Notes under the pieces: generated by a model
Databases searched by the model: none
What the model saw: the letters and a program-made list of their open reading frames with translations, nothing else
What the model was told of the DNA's origin: nothing
Source of the DNA: Pseudomonas sichuanensis
GTDB taxonomy: Bacteria; Pseudomonadota; Gammaproteobacteria; Pseudomonadales; Pseudomonadaceae
DNA: 64,000 bases
Reading direction: 5' to 3'
NCBI RefSeq assembly: GCF_003231305.1
Contig: NZ_QKVM01000026.1
Location: 17,260-81,259, forward strand
Part shown: positions 1 through 7,996 of the stretch, one piece after another
Position numbering within the stretch: position 1 is the stretch's first letter
Layout of the letters: every line of letters starts with the position of its first letter
Program-made: the position numbers and the translations under genes

Positions 1-264
1 TGCCGCCGGGCGGGCCAGCAGGCCGACCACCAGGGCCAGGCCGCCGAAGAACTCGGCGCTGCCCGACAGCAAGGCCATCAGGTAGCCAGGCGCCAGGCCG
101 ATGCTCTCCATCCACTGGCCGGTGCCTTCGAGGCCGTAGCCACCAAACAGGCCGAACAGTTTCTGTGCGCCATGGGCCATGAAGATGACGCCGACCAGGA
201 TGCGCACGACGCTCAGGCCGAAACCGGCACGGGTAACGAACAGGGCTTTGAGGGTGTTGTTCAT
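1..264 (-). CDS. DoxX family membrane protein (3' end outside window)
   Basis: The 88 visible N-terminal residues begin MNNTLKALFVTRAG and contain the family hallmark of an early transmembrane helix followed by FMAHGAQKLFGLFGGYG, then a second hydrophobic stretch with ALLSGSAEFFGG. DoxX proteins are small four-helix inner-membrane proteins often tied to redox or thiol stress; the precise role here is unknown. The gene runs off the left edge, so the C-terminal half is not seen. The start is the ATG at 264. The upstream DNA carries ATCGAT-type palindromes that could be a LysR-type operator. The family assignment rests on recognition of these motifs only. Confidence 0.8.
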   Translation of the reverse strand, partial: MNNTLKALFVTRAGFGLSVVRILVGVIFMAHGAQKLFGLFGGYGLEGTGQWMESIGLAPGYLMALLSGSAEFFGGLALVVGLLARPAA

Positions 265-376
265 GATGTTGCTTCCTTGATTAAGCGGGTAGGTGTTGGA
301 TGAGCGCCATCTTAATCGATCGATTGAATAAGAAAATCGCAATAAACGCGTAATAACTATCGATCAATTAGATTTA
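265..376. promoter_or_regulatory. AT-rich upstream region of doxX with ATCGAT palindromes
   Basis: This spacer is far more AT-rich than its surroundings. It holds the 12-bp palindrome aatcgatcgatt (314-325) and a related site, tatcgatcaatta (359-371). Paired ATCGAT-type sites are typical of LysR-type operators in Pseudomonas, and doxX genes are often LysR-controlled, but no LysR gene is visible next to it. The promoter of the minus-strand doxX gene should lie here. Confidence 0.4.
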
Positions 377-1783
377 TTAGCGCCTGGCCAACCGCTCCAG
401 GGAAGCGCGTTCACGGTTGAACGCCAGGTAGTACTTGTTGACACTGTTGACGAAGTTCACCGGCCCCATCCCCACTTGCTCCATGGCGATGCGCTCGGTC
501 TGGAAAAACCACTGGTTGCCGTTGAGCCCGCGCCGCCGCGCTTCGGCGCGCATGGCCTGAACCCGCTCCGGGCCGAGGTTGTAGGCCGCCAGGATGAACG
601 CCATGCGCTCGCGCTCGTTGAGTTGCGGGCTGGCGAAGAACTTGCGGCGAATCAACGCCAGATAGCGGGCACTGGCCTGGACATTGCCATCAACCGTGGC
701 GGTGTTGCTCACCCCCACCCGCTGCGCCGCCGACGGGGTGATCTGCATCAACCCGTGGGCCCCGCCCGTGCCACGTGCCTTGGGGTCGAGGGTGGATTCC
801 TTGAATGCCAGGGCCGCCAGGTTCAGCCAGTCGAACTGCTGGTCACCGGCATGCTTCTGCAGGACCGGGCGCAACGACTCCAGGCGTTGCCGGTCCTGGC
901 GCGCCAGCGGATTGTGGACCCGGTACTGGCGCCGGTAGATGCGTTCGAAGGCGGCATCCTGGTTGTCCGGGGCGCGGTAAGTGGCGAGGAAGCGGTCCAC
1001 CGCCGCCCGCAGCATCGGCGCATCAGGTCGCACATACCAGCGCAACGCTTGCGGTTGGGCCAGCTGCAGCTTGCTGTCCAGGCGCAGGCGCGGCATCACC
1101 CGCGCCCAGCGTTGGGCGATGGGCCGCTCCACCACGGTCAACGGATAAATACCGGCCTGGACCATCTCCAGCACATCCTCCACCGCCAGGGTCGGGTCAA
1201 CCCACTCCACCTTGATCGGGGCTTGCTTGCGCAGCGCCAGGCGCTGGTTGATCGCCTCGATCGCGGCCCCGGCGGCGCTGGCACTGGTCAGGGCGATGGT
1301 ACGCCCGGACAACTGCTCAACCCGGCTGTAGCTGCGCTCGCCCTTGCGCCCGACCAGCAGCAGCGGCACCTGCTCAAGCACCGGTGCACTGGCCTCGACG
1401 CCACGCACCCCGGCAGGGTCAAGCAGTTCGCCCGGCGCGGCCAGGTCGCCTTCACCCCGCTGCAAGGCAGCGAGCAATTGCTCCTTGGCCCGCGGGATGA
1501 TTTTCAAGGTAACTTCCTGATTGTCGGCAACCCGGGCATTAAGCGCGTGCTCAAGGGCGCGCAGACGGTAGTACTCGACGCCCACTGGTTCGCCCTTGAC
1601 CTCGCCGGAGCTGTTGCGGCTCTGGTTGACCAGCACACGCAGCACCTGGCTGGAGCGGATCTGCGCCAGGTCGCGGGCCTGGCTGGCAGGCATATGCTGC
1701 TGAGGCCCCGGCTCGCGCGCGGTGGCCGGCCCGGCGGCCAGCAGCCCGCACATCATCAACGTCGTCAGCAGGGTTCGCAGCAT
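377..1783 (-). CDS. MltF-like lytic transglycosylase with periplasmic binding domain
   Basis: The protein has 468 residues. A signal peptide (MLRTLLTTLMMCGLLAAGPATA) leads into an SBP_bac_3-type solute-binding fold of about 250 residues, then a C-terminal SLT domain. The SLT signature is seen as AALAFKESTLDPKA, whose Glu is the expected catalytic acid, followed by GAHGLMQITPSAA and AAYNLGPERV. This is the MltF architecture: a periplasmic murein lytic transglycosylase that makes 1,6-anhydromuropeptides. The start was chosen at 1783 because the signal peptide begins there; an in-frame ATG at 1819 is possible, and neither has a strong ribosome binding site. The SLT motif differs from canonical MltF, so this is probably a paralogue. 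Confidence 0.85.
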   Translation of the reverse strand: MLRTLLTTLMMCGLLAAGPATAREPGPQQHMPASQARDLAQIRSSQVLRVLVNQSRNSSGEVKGEPVGVEYYRLRALEHALNARVADNQEVTLKIIPRAKEQLLAALQRGEGDLAAPGELLDPAGVRGVEASAPVLEQVPLLLVGRKGERSYSRVEQLSGRTIALTSASAAGAAIEAINQRLALRKQAPIKVEWVDPTLAVEDVLEMVQAGIYPLTVVERPIAQRWARVMPRLRLDSKLQLAQPQALRWYVRPDAPMLRAAVDRFLATYRAPDNQDAAFERIYRRQYRVHNPLARQDRQRLESLRPVLQKHAGDQQFDWLNLAALAFKESTLDPKARGTGGAHGLMQITPSAAQRVGVSNTATVDGNVQASARYLALIRRKFFASPQLNERERMAFILAAYNLGPERVQAMRAEARRRGLNGNQWFFQTERIAMEQVGMGPVNFVNSVNKYYLAFNRERASLERLARR

Positions 1784-1941
1784 GGAGGAAGAGGTCCGAG
1801 GGCGGTTGGCGGGCACCATGTGCAATGATCGATCCGTGATGACTGACGGCAAAAGACCACGGCAAACGTTTGAAGTTCTTGGTTTTTTCGCGATTTCCCG
1901 GTTTTTGCTATGCTGGCCGCCCCGCGGCACGAGGTAGCACC

Positions 1942-2748
1942 ATGCAATTGATCGATATCGGCGTCAACCTGACCAACAGCAGTTTTCATGACCAGCAGGC
2001 GGCTGTGGTCGAGCGCGCCGTTCAGGCCGGCGTGGCGCAGATGGTGCTGACCGGCACCAGCCTGAGCGTCAGTGAAGAGGCCCTTGAACTGTGCCAGCGC
2101 CTGGATGAGCAAGGCCAGCGCCTGTTCAGCACAGCCGGTGTACACCCCCATGATGCCAAGAGCTGGACCAGCGACAGTGAGCGCCAGTTGCGCCACTTGC
2201 TCGAACAACCCCGGGTGCGCGCCGTCGGCGAATGCGGGCTGGACTTCAATCGCGACTTCTCCCCTCGCCCGGAGCAGGAAAAAGCCCTGGAAGCCCAACT
2301 GGCCCTGGCCGTCGAGCTGCGCCTGCCGGTGTTCCTCCACGAACGCGACGCCAGCGAGCGCCTGCTGGCAATCCTCAAGGGCTACCGCGACCAACTGAGC
2401 GCCGCCGTGGTGCATTGCTTTACCGGCGAGCGCGAGGCGCTGTTCGCCTACCTCGACCTGGACCTGCACATCGGCATCACTGGCTGGATCTGCGACGAGC
2501 GCCGCGGCACCCACCTGCATCCGCTGGTCGGCAACATCCCGACAGGCCGCCTGATGCTGGAGAGCGACGCACCCTATCTGCTGCCGCGCAGCTTGCGGCC
2601 AAAACCGAAAAATGGCCGCAACGAGCCGGCATACCTGCCCGAAGTACTGCGCGAGGTGGCTCTGCATCGCGGCGAAACCGTCGAATCCACCGCAGCCCAC
2701 ACCACCGCCTGCGCACGGGCGTTTTTCGGGCTGCCTGTGGTTTCTTGA
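1942..2748 (+). CDS. tatD: TatD-family metal-dependent 3'-5' exodeoxyribonuclease
   Basis: The 268-residue protein begins MQLIDIGVNLTNSSFHDQ and continues with TAGVHPHDA, GECGLDFNRDFS, VVHCFTGEREA, GITGWICDERRG and ESDAPYLLPR. These match the E. coli TatD subgroup closely, including the DIGVNLT opening that replaces the HxH of other TatD-like hydrolases. The enzyme is a cytosolic TIM-barrel nuclease linked to DNA fragment degradation and oxidative damage repair. The ATG at 1942 is preceded by GAGGT. The gene stands alone, divergent from the transglycosylase gene. Confidence 0.93.
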   Translation: MQLIDIGVNLTNSSFHDQQAAVVERAVQAGVAQMVLTGTSLSVSEEALELCQRLDEQGQRLFSTAGVHPHDAKSWTSDSERQLRHLLEQPRVRAVGECGLDFNRDFSPRPEQEKALEAQLALAVELRLPVFLHERDASERLLAILKGYRDQLSAAVVHCFTGEREALFAYLDLDLHIGITGWICDERRGTHLHPLVGNIPTGRLMLESDAPYLLPRSLRPKPKNGRNEPAYLPEVLREVALHRGETVESTAAHTTACARAFFGLPVVS

Positions 2749-2834
2749 CGCATATCAAGGAGGGTCCTGGCCTTGGCGGGCACAATGATGGCACCTTGCC
2801 AACAATGTTTCCGCCAACTCAGAGAAGACCTACC

Positions 2835-4313
2835 ATGGGTGCCTGGCTTAGCAATATTTCCCTGAAGTACAAGTTCTGGGCCGTCAACGCAGTGGCCTTC
2901 GTCACCACCCTGCTGCTGGTGCTGTACGCAGTGTCCCTGGAGCAGCAGGCGCGCGCGTCCGGCGCGCAGGCCCTGGCCCAGCGCCAGGGCGAACTGCTGG
3001 CCGCCTGGCCCCCTGGACAAACCCTGCCAACCCAACCCGGGCTGATTACCTGGGGCAGCGGACAGACGCCCGAATTTGCAGGCGAACCCCTCGAAGCCTT
3101 GCGTGATGCCCAAGGCTGGGTCGAGCTGCCCGGTGCCTGGATCGCAGGTGACAACCCTGTGCTGGGGGCCCAGGTGTTCCGCCAGGGCGATCGGCACCTG
3201 GCCGTGCTGGCCCAGGCGCCCAGCCTGCGCCAGGTGTTCTTCGACCGTTTCGGCAACTACGCGGTGTGCGTGCTGGTGCTGATGCTGGCCATGCTCTGCG
3301 CTTCGCAGCTGTTGATCCGCTTCCTGCTCAGCCAGCTCAATACGCTGAAGGACGTGATGCTGCACGTGGAGAAAACCGGCGACCTTTCGGCCCGGGTGCC
3401 GCTGGCCTGTGGCGACGAAGTCGGGCAGATGGCCGGCGCGTTCAACGCCATGCAGGCCACCTACCACCGCGTGGTCAGCACTGTCGCGCGCACCGCCGCG
3501 CAGCTGGACTCGGGCGCTGCGCGCCTGGCCGGGAGCATGGACGAAGTGCGCCACGGCATGATCGGCCAGCAGAGCGAGACCGACCAGGCCGCCACCGCGA
3601 TCAACGAGATGACCGCCACCGTGCACCACATCGCCGAGCATGCCGGTGCCACCCGTGACTTGTCGCAGAGCGCCGACGGCCTCGCCGGCAGCGGCCAGGC
3701 CGTGGTCAGCCGGGTCCAGGACTCGATTGCCGGGCTGTCCAGCGGCGTGCAGCAGACCGCCGAGATGATCCGCCAACTGGCCGATGACAGTCAGAAGATC
3801 AACGGGGTGGTCGGGGTGATCCACAGCATCGCCGAACAGACCAACCTGCTCGCCCTCAATGCCGCCATCGAGGCCGCCCGCGCCGGCGACCTGGGCCGCG
3901 GCTTCGCGGTGGTCGCCGACGAAGTGCGCAACCTGGCCAAGCGCGTGCAAACCTCCACCGACGAAATCACTACCATGGTTGCCGACCTGCAGGCCGGCAC
4001 CCGTGACGCGGTGGACTTCATGCAGGAGAGTTCGTACAAGGCCGACGACTGTGTCAAGCAGGCCCAGGAAGCTGGCGAGGCCCTCGCCGAGATCACCCGT
4101 GCCGTGGCGCAGATGCGCGAGAACAATACCCAGATCGCGGTGGCTGCCGAGCAACAGAGCCAAGTGGCCGAAGAAATGAACCGCGCGGTGGTGAGCATCC
4201 GTGACGTCACCGAGCAGACCGTGCAGCAAACCGTGGGCTCAGCCACCACCAGCAGCGAGCTGGCGACCCTGGCGGGTGAATTGAGCAAAGCCATCGGCCA
4301 GCTCAAGCTCTAG
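2835..4313 (+). CDS. Methyl-accepting chemotaxis protein
   Basis: The protein has 492 residues. One transmembrane helix near residues 15-37 is followed by a short periplasmic region of about 110 residues, a second helix near 150-175, a HAMP linker (VEKTGDLSARVPLACGDEVGQM), and a cytoplasmic signalling domain with the conserved hairpin tip EQTNLLALNAAIEAARAGD. The periplasmic domain is too short for dCache and shows no motif I can tie to a ligand. It would sit at the cell pole with CheA/CheW. The ATG at 2835 follows AGAGAAGACC. A 7-bp hairpin lies after the stop. Confidence 0.92.
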   Translation: MGAWLSNISLKYKFWAVNAVAFVTTLLLVLYAVSLEQQARASGAQALAQRQGELLAAWPPGQTLPTQPGLITWGSGQTPEFAGEPLEALRDAQGWVELPGAWIAGDNPVLGAQVFRQGDRHLAVLAQAPSLRQVFFDRFGNYAVCVLVLMLAMLCASQLLIRFLLSQLNTLKDVMLHVEKTGDLSARVPLACGDEVGQMAGAFNAMQATYHRVVSTVARTAAQLDSGAARLAGSMDEVRHGMIGQQSETDQAATAINEMTATVHHIAEHAGATRDLSQSADGLAGSGQAVVSRVQDSIAGLSSGVQQTAEMIRQLADDSQKINGVVGVIHSIAEQTNLLALNAAIEAARAGDLGRGFAVVADEVRNLAKRVQTSTDEITTMVADLQAGTRDAVDFMQESSYKADDCVKQAQEAGEALAEITRAVAQMRENNTQIAVAAEQQSQVAEEMNRAVVSIRDVTEQTVQQTVGSATTSSELATLAGELSKAIGQLKL

Positions 4314-4350
4314 TTCATTGGCGCTATTGCCAGCATAGCCAGCCTCGATT

Positions 4351-4368
4351 GGCCCCCTCCCGGGGGCC
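4351..4368. terminator. GC hairpin after chemoreceptor gene
   Basis: The arms ggccccc and gggggcc are perfect 7-bp complements around a tccc loop, 38 bases after the chemoreceptor stop. No T-run follows, so it may be a weak or Rho-assisted terminator. Confidence 0.4.
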
Positions 4369-4404
4369 GCACTAGACTTTGGGCATCTCCTTGAGGAACT
4401 GCCC

Positions 4405-4773
4405 ATGAGCAAGCGATTGCCCAACCTGCCCGCCTGGCAATGGCGCGGCTACCACCATAATCACCGCCACCCCGCCAACCTGGTGTTGCACCTGATTGCC
4501 GTGCCGCTGTTCATCCTGGGTGCGCTATTGGTGCTCTCGGGGCTGTTCGCCCTGGACCTGTCGCAGATCGCCGTCGGCATCATTGCCCTGATCGCCGGCC
4601 TTGGCCTGCAACGCCAGGGGCATCGACTGGAAGCCGAACAACCGGAACCCTTCGCCAGCCGCAAGGACGCCGTGCAACGCCTGCTCACCGAGCAATTCAT
4701 CACCTTCCCAAGGTTCGTGCTGAGCGGCGCCTGGTGGCGTGCCTGGCGTGAGCGACACAAGCATCGGCATTGA
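4405..4773 (+). CDS. Mpo1-like (DUF962-type) small membrane protein
   Basis: This 122-residue protein has a His-rich N-terminus (YHHNHRHPANLVLHLI), two hydrophobic segments (about residues 30-48 and 52-68), and a basic C-terminus ending RERHKHRH. The H..HP.N...H pattern before paired helices resembles the Mpo1/DUF962 family, whose yeast member is an iron-dependent dioxygenase of 2-hydroxy fatty acids. Close relatives in Pseudomonas are often labelled terminase, for which nothing in the sequence gives support. It is convergent with the downstream thioesterase gene, 26 bases apart. The enzymatic role is inferred from family resemblance only. Confidence 0.65.
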   Translation: MSKRLPNLPAWQWRGYHHNHRHPANLVLHLIAVPLFILGALLVLSGLFALDLSQIAVGIIALIAGLGLQRQGHRLEAEQPEPFASRKDAVQRLLTEQFITFPRFVLSGAWWRAWRERHKHRH

Positions 4774-4799
4774 CCGCACCTATCACCCACCCAGCAGCC

Positions 4800-5597
4800 T
4801 CAAGCGAACACGGTCACCGTCTGCCGACTCAATGCCAACAGCTCGCCGTCAGCCGTCCACAGGCGGGCTGCGGCATGCCCATAACCATCCCGCGCGTACT
4901 CGGTCTCCACGCAATAGCCGCACCAGTCCTGGGTCGATAGCCGTGGCGTGGGCTGGACGAATTCGATGGTCCAGGTCAAGGTGCTACCTGCGGCTGGCTG
5001 CTTCAGGAACGGCATCAGGCTGGGCGGCCAGGCATCGACCAGGGCCAGCAGATGCGCCACTTCCAGGGGCGCATCGGGTACGTCACGCAGACGCACCCAG
5101 CCGCCCATGTGGCGTGAAGCGTTGCCGCTGAACGGCAGCCCACCGATAGCCCAACGCAGCGCCACATGGCGCATGAACTCCGGAGTCACCCCTTTGATGT
5201 AGGGCAACTCTGGCGCTGCCTGCTGCAACGGCTTGATCGCCGTCGGGGGTTGCGCATCGACCGCGACCACCGAAGGCCTGCCAGCGCCGAAACTGCCCTG
5301 CACCAGCGTCACCACCTGGCCGGCCTGCACGGCACGACCGAGCAGGGTACAGACGGCCTTGCCCTCGCGCAGCACCTCCACTTCCAGGCTGATCGGTACA
5401 TCCGGCGCCGCCGGGCCGACAAAGGTAATGGCCAGCGAACGCACCGGGCGGTCGTCAGCCAGTTTCTGGCGCATCGCCTCGTGCACCATCGCGGCCATGA
5501 GGCCGCCGAACACCGCCCGCCCCTGCGCCCAACTGGGCGGCACACTGACCGCTTCAGGGTGCAGACGTGCTGCCGCCAACAATTCGGTGAAGTTCAT
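4800..5597 (-). CDS. Acyl-CoA thioesterase family protein (double hotdog)
   Basis: The 265-residue protein begins MNFTELLAAARLHPEAVS and has the hotdog signature WAQGRAVFGGLMAAMVHEA in the first half. A second, more diverged hotdog half (GGWVRLRDVPDAPLEVAHLLALVDAWPPS region) follows, ending in YARDGYGHAAARLWTADGELLALSRQ. This double-hotdog layout fits the TesB-like/4HBT_3 thioesterases, which hydrolyse acyl-CoA in the cytosol. The natural chain length cannot be read from sequence. It is a single gene separated by 81 bases from the CHAD gene on the same strand. Confidence 0.82.
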   Translation of the reverse strand: MNFTELLAAARLHPEAVSVPPSWAQGRAVFGGLMAAMVHEAMRQKLADDRPVRSLAITFVGPAAPDVPISLEVEVLREGKAVCTLLGRAVQAGQVVTLVQGSFGAGRPSVVAVDAQPPTAIKPLQQAAPELPYIKGVTPEFMRHVALRWAIGGLPFSGNASRHMGGWVRLRDVPDAPLEVAHLLALVDAWPPSLMPFLKQPAAGSTLTWTIEFVQPTPRLSTQDWCGYCVETEYARDGYGHAAARLWTADGELLALSRQTVTVFA

Positions 5598-5678
5598 GAG
5601 CCCTGGCTCCTGCGCAAAAGCCCCGATCTTAACCAGCGCCCGCCGGTGCGGCAGCCCGCATATCGGTCATTTGCCGGG

Positions 5679-6446
5679 CTATCGGCGCGCCACGGCCTTG
5701 CGCAACGCCTCGAGGGTGATATCGGAGGTGCGTTCGGCGGCATGCAGCTCGTGCTCCCAGGCCACCTTGCAGCCTGCGAGGTCGCTGTGCTCACGTACTT
5801 GCAGCAACCATTGAAAACGGTCATGCCAGTCGCCCAGGTCGCCCTGGGCTTTCTTCAACAGCCTTTGCAGCTGTTTGCCGGCGTGATCGAGCTGCGGGTA
5901 GGCCTCGTCACCGTAGCGCACGCGCTTTATCAACAAGCGCAAGCGATGCCGGTCGTGGGCCGGATCTTCCAGCGCCTGCGCCAAAGTACGCCACTGCTTG
6001 ACCAGGCGCCTGTCGACACGCCGCTCCAGCCGCTGCACCAGCCCTTCACGGTCGGCCGCACGCAGGAACAGCGGGAACACGTCGAGAATCGCCAGTACGC
6101 GCGCAAGCTGGGGGCTACGCGCCACGCTGGCGAACGTACGCGCCCTGCCCTCCAGGCGGCGCTGCCCGGCCTGCAAGTGGCCGCGCTGGATGAGCTGCGC
6201 CGCCAGCACCTCGCGGTCACGCAGCGGCGTGGTCAAGGTACCCAGCGCCTGCGCCGCGCCCTCCAGTTGCTCCACCCCCGGCAAGCCACGCAGCGGGCGC
6301 ATGAGGCTGCGCAGACGCCGCAGGGCGATACGCAGGTCATGCAGTGCCTCGCTGTCGGTATCGGCAGCCAGCCGCTCCCGGCAGGCCAGCAACCTTACCT
6401 GCAGCGTCAGTACCTGGATAACCACATGGTCGAGCATGGCGGACAT
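5679..6446 (-). CDS. CHAD domain-containing protein
   Basis: This 255-residue all-helical protein carries the conserved CHAD start LHDLRIALRRLRSLMRPL (residues about 38-55) and the second motif RLRLLIKRVRYGDEAYPQL, with the expected basic His/Arg-rich surface. CHAD domains bind inorganic polyphosphate. The start at 6446 was chosen because GAGGAG lies six bases upstream; an in-frame ATG at 6464 would remove that. It follows a small lipoprotein gene by 14 bases on the same strand, suggesting one transcript, but no CYTH partner is present. Confidence 0.85.
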   Translation of the reverse strand: MSAMLDHVVIQVLTLQVRLLACRERLAADTDSEALHDLRIALRRLRSLMRPLRGLPGVEQLEGAAQALGTLTTPLRDREVLAAQLIQRGHLQAGQRRLEGRARTFASVARSPQLARVLAILDVFPLFLRAADREGLVQRLERRVDRRLVKQWRTLAQALEDPAHDRHRLRLLIKRVRYGDEAYPQLDHAGKQLQRLLKKAQGDLGDWHDRFQWLLQVREHSDLAGCKVAWEHELHAAERTSDITLEALRKAVARR

Positions 6447-6460
6447 GGCGCGCTCCTCGG

Positions 6461-6739
6461 TCAACGCCCGGCGCGGGACTCACGAATATAGAAGCGCGCC
6501 TTCTCGGCTTTGTGGGTACAGCCTTCGAACGCCTCGAACTGCTGCTGGGTCTTGGCCCCAGTCAGCAGTGACAGTGCCTTGGAATAGCTGACAGTACCGG
6601 CGAAGCCTTCGGCCTTGGCCAGGTCCAGTTCCTTCCACGCAGCATCGAGCTGGGTCCCGCAACTGTCGCGATAGGCCGTCTTGCCCGCGCAGCCGGCCAA
6701 CGCCAGGACAATCAGAGGAAGGGTGATCCAGGCTTTCAT
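6461..6739 (-). CDS. Small lipoprotein, conserved hypothetical
   Basis: The 92-residue protein starts MKAWITLPLIVLALAGCAG, a classical signal sequence with lipobox LAGC, so the mature chain would begin at Cys17 and be lipid-anchored. The rest is a soluble helical region with two further cysteines (DSCGTQLD and FEGCTHK) that could form a disulfide in the periplasm. The ATG at 6739 is preceded by GAGGTAACACCG. It lies just upstream of the CHAD gene in a probable two-gene operon and is divergent from the patatin gene. I do not recognise a function. Confidence 0.8.
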   Translation of the reverse strand: MKAWITLPLIVLALAGCAGKTAYRDSCGTQLDAAWKELDLAKAEGFAGTVSYSKALSLLTGAKTQQQFEAFEGCTHKAEKARFYIRESRAGR

Positions 6740-6892
6740 CGGTGTTACCTCAAAGGTGAAAAAGTGGTCGTTCGACGGCACAGCGAGCAGAAAGTTGCCT
6801 GCTCAGCGTAGCCCAGTGCGGGCTACATTGAAGCACAGGCAACAATGGGTGCATTGTTGGGCCGTGGTTGCACAATACGCAGGGGGAAGACC
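6740..6892. promoter_or_regulatory. Divergent promoter region, lipoprotein-CHAD and patatin genes
   Basis: These 153 bases separate two divergent genes and must hold both promoters. An inverted repeat gtagccc-agtgc-gggctac (6808-6826) sits in the middle and could be an operator or leader hairpin. No convincing -35/-10 pair was found. Confidence 0.35.
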
Positions 6893-7933
6893 ATGAGCAA
6901 ACGCGTGGCATTGGTGCTCGGCTCGGGCGGTGCCCGGGGGTACGCGCACATCGGCGTGATCGAAGAAATCGAGCGACGCGGTTATGAAATCGCCTGTATT
7001 GCAGGATGCTCCATGGGCGCGGTGATCGGTGGCATCTACGCGGCCGGCAAGCTCGACGAATACCGCAGCTGGATCGAAAGCCTGGACTACCTGGACGTGC
7101 TGCGGCTGGTGGATGTCAGCTTTCGCCTGGGGGCAATCCGTGGCGACAAGGTGTTCGGACAGATACGCAAGATCGTTGGCGAAATCAACATCGAGCAACT
7201 GCGCATCCCCTACACGGCGGTGGCCACCGACCTCACCAACCAGCAAGAAATCTGGTTCCAGGAAGGCTGCCTGCATCAGGCGATGCGCGCCTCGGCGGCG
7301 ATCCCCAGCCTGTTCACCCCAGTCGTACAAGGCAATCGCATGCTGGTCGATGGCGGCATCCTCAACCCCCTGCCGATCGTGCCGGTGGTGTCCAGCCACT
7401 GCGACCTGATCATTGCCGTCAACCTCAACGCCACCAACCAGAAGCAGTACCAGTTGCCGGTGATCGAACGCCCGGCAGCCTTCAAGATGCGCTTCGACTC
7501 ACTGATCAGCTCGCTCGGCTCGCACCTGCCGTTTCGCCGCAAACCCGCTGAGGAGCTGATGCGCATCGAACAGGAAATCACCGCTGACGGCCTGACCCCG
7601 CCCAACCCCTGGCTGGGCGAAAGCGCAGGGCCACAGGGCCAGCAGCCTGCCGCGGCGCCCGAAACCGAAGGCGCGCCAAAGTCCGCGACCGGCTCGTTCA
7701 TCATCGACAACGTCGGCCCTGCTTCGCTGCTCGACCTGATCAACCAGAGCTTCGAGGTGATGCAGACCTCATTGGCGCAATACAAGATCGCCGGTTATCC
7801 GCCGGATGTGCTGATCAACGTACCCAAGCGGGTATGCCGGTTCTTCGAGTTCTACAAGGCGCCTGAACTGATCGCGTTGGGGCGCGAGATTGCCCGGGAT
7901 ACGCTGGACAGCCATGAGGGGGTGCGCCGTTAG
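6893..7933 (+). CDS. Patatin-like phospholipase (RssA/NTE type)
   Basis: The protein has 346 residues. The oxyanion motif GSGGARGYAHIG is at residues 10-21, the nucleophile elbow GCSMG places Ser40, and the dyad aspartate D153 lies in VDGGILNPLP. These are the complete catalytic elements of a patatin Ser-Asp hydrolase, expected to release fatty acids from phospholipids. There is no signal peptide or transport domain, so it should be cytosolic like RssA. The C-terminal 100 residues are variable and rich in Pro and Ala (about 240-270). The start at 6893 follows a GGGGGAAG Shine-Dalgarno. Confidence 0.9.
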   Translation: MSKRVALVLGSGGARGYAHIGVIEEIERRGYEIACIAGCSMGAVIGGIYAAGKLDEYRSWIESLDYLDVLRLVDVSFRLGAIRGDKVFGQIRKIVGEINIEQLRIPYTAVATDLTNQQEIWFQEGCLHQAMRASAAIPSLFTPVVQGNRMLVDGGILNPLPIVPVVSSHCDLIIAVNLNATNQKQYQLPVIERPAAFKMRFDSLISSLGSHLPFRRKPAEELMRIEQEITADGLTPPNPWLGESAGPQGQQPAAAPETEGAPKSATGSFIIDNVGPASLLDLINQSFEVMQTSLAQYKIAGYPPDVLINVPKRVCRFFEFYKAPELIALGREIARDTLDSHEGVRR

Positions 7934-7951
7934 AGGCCCCAGCAGCAGAAA

Positions 7952-7981
7952 CCAAACAGGCCGCGTAAGCGGCCTGTTTGG
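7952..7981. terminator. Bidirectional terminator between patatin gene and ppiD
   Basis: A perfect 13-bp stem (ccaaacaggccgc / gcggcctgtttgg) closes a gtaa tetraloop between two convergent genes. Symmetric A- and T-rich stem ends suggest it works in both directions. Confidence 0.8.
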
Positions 7982-7996
7982 TCATTGCTGCATCAC

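Noticed and set aside
4405..4773. Calling the small His-rich membrane protein a phage terminase
   Set aside because: It has two membrane helices, no ATPase motif and no phage neighbours; the label seems to be an inherited misannotation.
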